A program made the position numbers and the translations under genes. The notes below the pieces were generated by a model. The model made no database searches and had not been told where the DNA came from. It was given only the letters and a program-made list of their open reading frames with translations. From an uncultured Anaerolineae bacterium (lineage in GTDB: Bacteria > Chloroflexota > Anaerolineae > J036 > Brachytrichaceae), in assembly GCA_937927775.1 (NCBI GenBank), contig CALBEF010000061.1, positions 1 to 37,393 on the forward strand: 37,393 bases of DNA, written 5' to 3'. This document shows, in pieces, positions 32,073 to 37,393 of this stretch (the first letter of the stretch is position 1; each line of letters opens with the position of its first letter).

Positions 32073-32276
32073 AGTCCGATTTGCCCGCTGTTTGGCCTTT
32101 CCTCGCGGCCCATACCCACAGGCCGAGCGCCGCACTGTATCCCGCGCGTAGCAGGCACAGGCAGCCGGCCGGAAAACTGCGCGGCCCTGTGCTACTCAAC
32201 TGCGCAGCCGTGTCCACCTGGACGGGCGCTCTTCTCTGTGATTTGGCCTCAGCGTTCCTTGCCCGACTGCATCAGT
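32073..32276 (-). other. 204-bp gap with a short reading-frame remnant resembling a membrane-anchored C-terminus
   Basis: On the minus strand from about 32268 to the TAA at 32071-32073, a frame reads ...AAQLSSTGPRSFPAG, then a hydrophobic stretch (SAALGLWVWAA), then RKGQ. It has no start codon and is out of frame with the DUF11 gene upstream. It may be a decayed sorting-signal tail or chance. Confidence 0.3.
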
Positions 32277-32840
32277 CTAACGCCAGACGATTGGCAGATA
32301 CACCATTGCCGGCTTGACCACGATCGGCAGGTATGCGTAGTAAGGCTGCAAAGTCGTCGTTACGGGGTTGGATGTCATCGTGGCCCCGCCCGCCGAACCG
32401 GCGATTGCCGTGTTGACCAGCGGCCCTGGCGGAGGCAGCGTTGTGGTCAACTTTGCCCTGAACGTGATCGTGACGGTGTCCGGCGGGGCCATTTGGCCTG
32501 ACCAGTACAGTGTGTTGCCGGTGAGCGTTACGCTGCCGCTGCTTGCCACCGCCGACCCCGGCACACCATCGGCAATGGTGTCCACCGTGTCGGTCAAGAC
32601 CCCTGTAATCGGCGACGCGCTGGCAGTTGTCAGAATCAGCGTGTATGTGATCGTATCGCCGACTTTGGTGACGGTGCTAAAGCCGGCTTCATCGCGATCC
32701 GCCACAAGTTTCAGCGGGCTGACCAGCGGATCAGTCTGCCAGGGCGCTGAAGGCAGGATGCTGCTCAGGCCGGCAAGCACCGTGATTGCGGCGATCAGCG
32801 GGCCTATGATTGTGATGGGAGGCAGGGCCTTGTGTGACAT
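32277..32840 (-). CDS. secreted DUF11-type protein with C-terminal YLPI motif
   Basis: 187 residues. Residues 1-30 are a signal peptide (MSHKALPPITIIGPLIAAIT...LP). A single DUF11 (conserved repeat) domain follows: DTITYTLILTTAS, GVLTDTVDTIADGV and PDTVTITFRAKLTTTLPPPGPLVNTA. The C-terminus holds two copies of an xYLPIV motif (YAYLPIVVKPAMVYLPIVWR), which is commonly seen at the ends of Chloroflexota exported proteins; a sorting or anchoring signal is the inference. The ATG at 32840 is the natural start. A promoter sits about 100 bp upstream. Confidence 0.85.
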   Translation of the reverse strand: MSHKALPPITIIGPLIAAITVLAGLSSILPSAPWQTDPLVSPLKLVADRDEAGFSTVTKVGDTITYTLILTTASASPITGVLTDTVDTIADGVPGSAVASSGSVTLTGNTLYWSGQMAPPDTVTITFRAKLTTTLPPPGPLVNTAIAGSAGGATMTSNPVTTTLQPYYAYLPIVVKPAMVYLPIVWR

Positions 32841-32947
32841 ACCACTCCTATTTGCAGTTCGTCGCTTTCTATGGCAGCAGGCTTCTCACAGCTATCAGCT
32901 CGCTGAGCAACCATGTTATGCCTGGAGCCCACGTCACCCGATACAGG

Positions 32948-32975
32948 ATAATAAACCATCGCCACGACTTGTCAA
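32948..32975 (-). promoter_or_regulatory. promoter of the DUF11-type gene
   Basis: Minus strand TTGACA (32970-32975), 16-bp spacer, TATTAT (32948-32953). The 5' leader would be about 100 nt. The rest of the 406-bp gap (32841-33246) holds a TAGAAT -10-like box at 33197-33202 for the next gene, and no ORF I can support. Confidence 0.7.
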
Positions 32976-33246
32976 CAAACTGTGTGCTGTGTAACGATGG
33001 TTAGTCGGACTTGAGCGGATATTTGTGCCCCTGCCTCCCTGCGTTGTTCAGACGGAGCCGATACCGGCCCGGACGGCGCAGCCGGCAGGCGCGTATGCGT
33101 TCCAGCCGGCCAGCCTTTCAGCCGCTCGCAATCGCGCTCGATCGGCCATTCGTCGCAACAGGCCTGCGTCATCTGCCAACGCCTCGCCGTTCGGGTAGAA
33201 TGCGCCGCGTCATTCCGGGTTGTTTGTTTTGGCGGAGGCAGACAAG

Positions 33247-34032
33247 ATGTTGACAGCCGAACAGGTTCAGACGTTCAAGACGAATGGTTTTGTGCTGGGG
33301 AGTCGCGTTCTCAGCGATGAGCAGGTGGAGGAATTGCGCGCGGAGTTGCAGCGGGTCATCGACAATGCCGACCGGCTGGAGCACAGGCCGGTGCGCATCG
33401 TGAACCTCAGCGGCAAGCCCGACGCGCCCGTGTGGCAGATCGTGAACATGTGGCAGGCCAGCGGGCCGTTCAAAACGCTGATGTTCAACCACACGATGGT
33501 GGCGGAAGCAGCCCAGTTGTCCGGCGCGCGCGAACTGCGCATCTGGCACGACCAGATCCAGTACAAGCCGCAACAGACCGGCGGCGTGAACATGTGGCAC
33601 CAGGATTCGCCCTACTGGCCCAACATCGCCCCGCTCGACACGCAGATCACAGCCTGGGTGGCGCTGGACGATGTGGACGAGTCGAACGGCTGCATGAGCA
33701 TGGTGCCCGGCTCGCACCTGTGGGGCCGGGAGATCGACTTTCTGCACACACTCAAGAACTTTGAGGACATGCCGACAGAATATAAGGGCCACAAAATTGA
33801 AGTGCGGCGCTGTCCGGTTCCCAGGGGCTATGTGCACTATCACCACCCGCTGACGTGGCATGGCTCACACGCCAACCACAGTGGCCGGCCCCGGCGCGCC
33901 ATCGCCTTCCACTACATGACCCAGGACACGATCTACGTGGAAGGCGGCAACCACATCATGAAGCCCTACGTCACGGTGGATGACGGCGAGATGCTGCAGG
34001 GCGACGCCTTCCCGCGCGTCTGGCCGCAGTAA
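33247..34032 (+). CDS. phytanoyl-CoA dioxygenase (PhyH) family protein
   Basis: A non-haem Fe(II)/2-oxoglutarate-dependent oxygenase, 261 residues. The facial triad is His118-x-Asp120 in MWHQDSPYW and His205 in TWHGSHANHS. RRAIAFHYM supplies the Arg that normally holds 2-oxoglutarate. PVPRGYVHYHHPLTWHGS is the usual second half. GGAGG lies 9 bases before ATG 33247. Substrate unknown. The NHL beta-propeller gene follows after 28 bp, so they probably act in one pathway. Confidence 0.93.
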   Translation: MLTAEQVQTFKTNGFVLGSRVLSDEQVEELRAELQRVIDNADRLEHRPVRIVNLSGKPDAPVWQIVNMWQASGPFKTLMFNHTMVAEAAQLSGARELRIWHDQIQYKPQQTGGVNMWHQDSPYWPNIAPLDTQITAWVALDDVDESNGCMSMVPGSHLWGREIDFLHTLKNFEDMPTEYKGHKIEVRRCPVPRGYVHYHHPLTWHGSHANHSGRPRRAIAFHYMTQDTIYVEGGNHIMKPYVTVDDGEMLQGDAFPRVWPQ

Positions 34033-34060
34033 GGCTGTTCAGGTTGATAAGGAGATGGTG

Positions 34061-34990
34061 ATGCGTATTGGAACCGGGCAGCACACATATGAATGGATCG
34101 ACAACTGGGGGCGCATTCCCGACACGCCCAGCGGCCGCGAGAACGGCCGGACGCACGGCGTGGTGGTGAGTGAAACAGGCCATGTGCTGGTGTTCAATCA
34201 GGCCAACCCGGCCGTGCTGGTGTTCGACTCTGGCGGCAAACTGATCGACTGGTGGGGCGATCGCTTCCTCGGCGCGCACGGCATGACGCTGGTCAAGGAA
34301 GGCGACACAGAGTATCTCTGGCTCACCGATCAGGGCACCGGCGAAGTGGTGAAAACCACGCTGGACGGCCAGACCATTCTGAACCTCGACAGGCCGGATC
34401 ACCCTGTGTACCAGAAGGCCAACTACTCGCCGACGTGGGTCGCGGTGAATGAAGAGCGATTTGGCGGCAATGGCGATATCTGGGTCACCGACGGCTATGG
34501 CTCGAACTACATCCACCGCTACGACAAGACGGGCAACTACCTGAACAGCATCAACGGCGAGGAAGGCAGGGCCGGCGCGTTCAGTTGCCCGCACGGCATC
34601 TGGGTGGACACGCGCAGGGCCGAGCCGGAGTTGTACATTGCCGACCGCAGCAACAAGCGCATCCAGGTCTACGATGTCGAAGGCCACTACAAGCGCGCCT
34701 TTGGCGCAGACTACCTCACCAGCCCCGACGGCTTCATCACTCACGGCGAGTTCATCATGATGCCCGAGTTGTACGCCCGGCTGACCATCCTGGACGGCAA
34801 CGACAAGCTGGTGGCGCACCTGGGCAGCAACGAAGACGTGGTGAAGGTGAAAGGGTGGCCGAACATCCACGGCCACCTGCAGGCCGGCAAGTTCAACAGC
34901 CCGCACGGTATGGCCGCCGACAAAGACGGCAACCTGTACGTAGTCGAATGGATCACCGGCGGGCGCATCACCAAACTGGCCAAAGTCTAG
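34061..34990 (+). CDS. NHL-repeat beta-propeller protein (PAL-like)
   Basis: 309 residues forming a six-bladed propeller. NHL-type units repeat about every 45-50 residues: THGVVVSETGHVLVFNQ, AHGMTLVKEGDTEYLWLTDQ, GDIWVTDGYGSNYIHRY, SCPHGIWVDTRRAEPELYIADRSNKRIQVYD and NSPHGMAADKDGNLYVVEW. Blades with PHGI...IADR..RIQ resemble peptidyl-alpha-hydroxyglycine amidating lyase and streptogramin-lyase-like propellers. No signal peptide. ATG 34061 has AGGAG 7 bases before it; ATG at 34055 is an alternative. Follows the dioxygenase gene in one operon and ends before a terminator. Confidence 0.9.
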   Translation: MRIGTGQHTYEWIDNWGRIPDTPSGRENGRTHGVVVSETGHVLVFNQANPAVLVFDSGGKLIDWWGDRFLGAHGMTLVKEGDTEYLWLTDQGTGEVVKTTLDGQTILNLDRPDHPVYQKANYSPTWVAVNEERFGGNGDIWVTDGYGSNYIHRYDKTGNYLNSINGEEGRAGAFSCPHGIWVDTRRAEPELYIADRSNKRIQVYDVEGHYKRAFGADYLTSPDGFITHGEFIMMPELYARLTILDGNDKLVAHLGSNEDVVKVKGWPNIHGHLQAGKFNSPHGMAADKDGNLYVVEWITGGRITKLAKV

Positions 34991-35010
34991 CGGCTCGCCA
35001 CAGCGCACAC

Positions 35011-35057
35011 AAAGCCTCCGCTGGCCTGCGCGACCTGCGGAGGCTTTCGCTTTTTCG
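35011..35057 (+). terminator. Rho-independent terminator after the NHL-repeat gene
   Basis: AAAGCCTCCGC (35011-35021) pairs with GCGGAGGCTTT (35037-35047), followed by CGCTTTTTCG. Confidence 0.85.
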
Positions 35058-35160
35058 CGCCTGTGTGGTACAGTGACAGCGTCGCTGATCTCATCGCCGA
35101 CGCCAACTTCGCAGCCAATTCAACACCGCGCCCAGGCGCTCAAAAGTTGACGGAGGCCCT

Positions 35161-36060
35161 ATGTCCACACCTGCAATTCACTGCGCCGAGTTCGCCGCCC
35201 AGGCCGGCGAACATCTCTTCGCAACCGCAGCCCGCGCCGATGTCTGGCTGCTGCTGGAATACGCCGACACGTGGGAATCAGACGCCTTTGAGAGCAGCCG
35301 GCTGTCGCAACCGGTAAAGAACCGGCTGGCCGCCGCGCTGAAAACCATCCCCCGCGCGCGGCTGCAATTCATCCGTCAGCCGCGCCGCGAACAGGCCGGC
35401 CCCGCGTTTTATCTGGCCGTCTCGCGCGAGCCGAACGTGCGGCTATACCGCTTCAGCCTGAACGCCTACGCCGACCTGATGCGGCTCGATCTGCCGGCGG
35501 TTGTTTCGGGTGACGCCCGCTACGACGGCAACAAGGCGAGCGATCCGCTGATTCTGGTCTGCGCGCACGGATCGCGCGACGCCTGTTGCGCCCGGCTGGG
35601 CGCGCCGGTGTACAACATGCTGGCGGCGCAGCCAGGATTGGATGTGTGGCTGGCCTCGCATGTGGGCGGCCATCGCTTTGCCGCGAATGTGATCTGCCTG
35701 CCGCATGGCATCACTTATGGCCGGGTCGCGCCGGCGGACGCTGTCGCGCTGGTCGAGCGGTATCGCGCCGGCGAGATCGTCATCGACAAACTGCGCGGGC
35801 GCTCGAATCAGGACGCTGTGTTGCAGGCCGCCGACTACTTCTTCCGGCAACACACCGGGGCCGGCGCCATCAATGCCTGTCATGCAACACAGACGGTGGC
35901 CCTGTCAGAAAATCACTGGCGCATCGAAATGACAACCGCCGACGGGCAGCGGCGCTGGGTAGAAGTTGCGCGCGACAAGGCGGCAGTCAAAACCTACGTC
36001 AATTGTCGCGACGAAGCGCCGTCCGAACAGGATCAATTCCGGCTGATCGGCATCGAGTAG
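35161..36060 (+). CDS. sucrase/ferredoxin-like family protein
   Basis: 299 residues of the Sucrase_ferredoxin-like family (thioredoxin-like [2Fe-2S] ferredoxin fold). The cluster region is LVCAHGSRDACCARLG (Cys134, Cys142, Cys143), then SHVGGHRFAANVICLPHGITYGRV (conserved HxGGH and Cys), characteristic of this group. The N-terminal third is variable. Role unknown; a small electron carrier or peroxide-related enzyme has been proposed for relatives. ATG 35161 has GGAGG 5 bases upstream. Confidence 0.9.
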   Translation: MSTPAIHCAEFAAQAGEHLFATAARADVWLLLEYADTWESDAFESSRLSQPVKNRLAAALKTIPRARLQFIRQPRREQAGPAFYLAVSREPNVRLYRFSLNAYADLMRLDLPAVVSGDARYDGNKASDPLILVCAHGSRDACCARLGAPVYNMLAAQPGLDVWLASHVGGHRFAANVICLPHGITYGRVAPADAVALVERYRAGEIVIDKLRGRSNQDAVLQAADYFFRQHTGAGAINACHATQTVALSENHWRIEMTTADGQRRWVEVARDKAAVKTYVNCRDEAPSEQDQFRLIGIE

Positions 36061-36084
36061 CCGGCGGCCGGTTGTGGCGCAGAC

Positions 36085-36546
36085 ATCTCAATATCGAGAA
36101 CGCAATTTGCGAACCGAAGCCGGCGCCCGCCGCCGCTGATGATCGGCGGCGGCGGGCGCAAGCTCACTTTGCGCGTCACAGCCAAATACGCGGACTGGTG
36201 GAACTTCCCCGGCGGCACGCTGGAGCACTACCGCGAACTGCTCGACACGCTGCGCGGCCACTGCGAGGCCGTGGGCCGCGACTACGACAGCATTGTTAAA
36301 ACGTGGGGCAACGAGTGCGTCGCCGTCGCGCCCTCGCGCGAAGCCGCTCTGCGCATGGCGCAGGCCAGCCCATTCTATGACCCGTCGAGCGCGCTGGTCG
36401 GCGCGCCGGACGAGGTGGCCGCGCAACTGCGACGCTTCACCGACATCGGCGCGCAGCACTTCATCCTGCGCTTTGGCGACTTCCCCGGAACCGACGGCGC
36501 GCGGCTGTTCATGCAGGAAGTGCTGCCGCGCTTTGCCCGCAGTTGA
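36085..36546 (+). pseudogene. C-terminal remnant of an LLM-class flavin-dependent oxidoreductase
   Basis: The frame from ATG 36139 (MIGGGGRKLTLRVTAKYADW) encodes the last ~135 residues of a luciferase-like, F420- or FMN-dependent oxidoreductase; family proteins have about 300-350 residues. The preceding bases encode NIENAICEPKP, the expected sequence just before PPLMIGGGG, but in another frame, so a frameshift lies at about 36115-36135. The N-terminal ~190 residues are absent because the previous gene ends at 36060. It is truncated and frameshifted and is presumably non-functional. Confidence 0.8.
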
Positions 36547-36565
36547 ACAGGCCGGCAACAGAAAA

Positions 36566-36600
36566 GGCCCTCCCGCAGGTCCCAAACCTGCGGGAGGGCC
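36566..36600. repeat. palindromic repeat, copy 1 (GGGAGGG-type); terminator of the globin gene
   Basis: Arms GGCCCTCCCGCAGGT (36566-36580) and ACCTGCGGGAGGGCC (36586-36600), 5-nt centre. On the minus strand it is followed by TTTTC, so it can end the globin transcript 31 bp after its stop. Confidence 0.9.
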
Positions 36601-36631
36601 AATCTATGCAAGCGCGCGGCGCAGCGGGCCG

Positions 36632-37039
36632 CTATTCCTTTGTGGCGTGCTTCATGCTGCTCGACAGCAGCGCAAACGTCTCACCCCAGGCCTCTCGCGC
36701 TTCCTGGGTGAAGGCGTCGCCCAGCACCTGTTCGAGCGTCCACATCAGCGCGGCGCCGAAGGTGTTGTAGTCTGCCACGCGCACGCCGTATTGCCAGTGC
36801 CGATGGCCCAGCGCCTCGATGTTGCCGGCGATGGTCTCTGGCCGGTCGAGGTTGCTGACGGCCATGCCGATTGCGGTCATCAGCATCAGGCCCTGGCGCT
36901 TCATATCGCCCTTGAACAGGGGGCGCACCGTCGGGTCCATCTCGAAGAATTTCTGGTAGAACAACTCGCCGGTTTCCTGGGCGACCGGTCGAATCTTTTC
37001 AAAAGTTGTCTGCACGAGCTTGATCTGTTCCGGCGTCAT
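36632..37039 (-). CDS. single-domain bacterial haemoglobin (Vgb-type)
   Basis: 135 residues, the classical globin fold without a reductase domain. Proximal His81 (GHRHWQYGV) binds haem. Tyr28 (B10, LFYQKFF) and Gln49 (E7) match the ligand pocket of the Vitreoscilla/flavohaemoglobin group. PTVRPLF and AWGETFALLSSSM are the other conserved stretches. Roles include oxygen supply or NO detoxification. GGAG stands 5 bases before ATG 37039. A cognate reductase is not in the window. Confidence 0.93.
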   Translation of the reverse strand: MTPEQIKLVQTTFEKIRPVAQETGELFYQKFFEMDPTVRPLFKGDMKRQGLMLMTAIGMAVSNLDRPETIAGNIEALGHRHWQYGVRVADYNTFGAALMWTLEQVLGDAFTQEAREAWGETFALLSSSMKHATKE

Positions 37040-37181
37040 GTCGTCTCCATTCGCCTGAGTATTCGTTCACCTGCGCCGTTCCACGCCGTTCCACGCCGCT
37101 TTGCAACGCTGACAGCGCCGGCTCGAGGTGGCAGCGCAATGATAAACCACAACGCCCGGCTATCGGCTGGCCCTTTTGAAG

Positions 37182-37218
37182 CGACCCTCCCGCAGGTTGC
37201 AAGCCTGCGGGAGGGTCG
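37182..37218. repeat. palindromic repeat, copy 2 (GGGAGGG-type)
   Basis: Arms CGACCCTCCCGCAGG (37182-37196) and CCTGCGGGAGGGTCG (37204-37218), 7-nt centre. The core CCCTCCCGCAGG/CCTGCGGGAGGG is shared with copy 1. It lies upstream of the globin gene and downstream of the oxidoreductase stop. Confidence 0.9.
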
Positions 37219-37245
37219 AAGTCTGCCCAGCGTTGCGCGGCGCGT

Positions 37246-37393
37246 CTAGTAGACGATGTCCACCTGCCTGCGCGACTGGGCCGATGCCACGATCGCGTCG
37301 CAGATCACCGCGTTCTTGTAGCCGTCCTCGAAGTCCGGCCCATGCGGCGTCACGGATTCGCCTTTCACCACGGCGCGCAGGAAGTGATCCCAC
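37246..37393 (-). CDS. Gfo/Idh/MocA-like oxidoreductase, C-terminal fragment (5' end outside window)
   Basis: The last ~49 codons of a minus-strand gene: WDHFLRAVVKGESVTPHGPDFEDGYKN...AIVASAQSRRQVDIVY, stop at 37246-37248. The ending pattern (F-x2-A-V, G-P-D-F-x2-G-Y, then a helix with V-D-I-V-Y) is that of NAD(P)-dependent sugar oxidoreductases of the Gfo/Idh/MocA family. The N-terminus is outside the window, so substrate cannot be judged. Confidence 0.8.
   Translation of the reverse strand, partial: WDHFLRAVVKGESVTPHGPDFEDGYKNAVICDAIVASAQSRRQVDIVY

Overview
The window is high-GC, gene-dense bacterial DNA that most likely comes from a member of the Chloroflexota, near Anaerolineae or Caldilineae. 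This is inferred from gene content, not from a marker gene. The supporting signs are a LysW amino-carrier lysine/arginine cluster, secreted proteins with a C-terminal 'YLPI'-type motif, a carboxypeptidase Taq, many dispersed palindromes and 7-8 bp tandem repeats, and a very high frequency of the hexamer GCCGGC.

Layout. Positions 1-5110 (minus strand) hold a penicillin-acylase-family hydrolase cut by the window edge, a GtrA-family membrane protein, an S9 prolyl-oligopeptidase-type peptidase and an FmdB-type zinc ribbon. Positions 5306-9027 (plus) form a three-gene molybdenum hydroxylase operon (FAD, 2Fe-2S and Mo subunits), convergent with a SpoU/TrmH rRNA methyltransferase. Positions 9926-10075 carry tRNA-Val(CAC) with its own promoter and terminator. 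Positions 10087-16161 hold a YfcE-type phosphodiesterase coupled to an orphan mannose-type EIIA, a secreted bactofilin-like membrane protein with a clear terminator, an RluA pseudouridine synthase, an M32 carboxypeptidase and a response-regulator-like protein with a degenerate receiver. Positions 16223-18765 (minus) are a DNA methyltransferase preceded by an overlapping gene with an E-x-K nuclease-like motif, a likely restriction-modification pair. Positions 19297-21369 encode a secreted subtilase.

Positions 21444-30075 are the core of the window: lysW, lysX, lysY, lysZ, lysJ, lysK and a homocitrate-synthase-like gene. Together they would carry aminoadipate (or glutamate) bound to the C-terminal Glu of LysW through phosphorylation, reduction, transamination and release. 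In front lies a promoter, a 26-codon leader ORF beginning at the predicted transcript 5' end, and mutually exclusive antiterminator and terminator hairpins, which look like a translation-coupled attenuator. The operon is interrupted by a Phd/VapC toxin-antitoxin pair and by two different four-helix-bundle (S23/IVP-like) genes. Each four-helix-bundle gene is bracketed by inverted tracts of 7-bp or 8-bp tandem repeats. Solo tracts of the same repeat classes occupy other junctions, and one lies inside lysY as an in-frame insertion. These repeat-bracketed genes are the best candidate for an undescribed mobile or regulatory element.

Positions 30119-37393 hold a hypothetical DUF4261-like protein, a queuosine-precursor transporter, a minus-strand tRNA-Phe/Gly/Ala operon, a nested inverted repeat, a secreted DUF11-type protein, a phytanoyl-CoA dioxygenase-family enzyme paired with an NHL beta-propeller, a sucrase/ferredoxin-like protein, a remnant of a luciferase-like oxidoreductase, a single-domain globin bracketed by two copies of one palindrome, and the end of a Gfo/Idh/MocA-type oxidoreductase.
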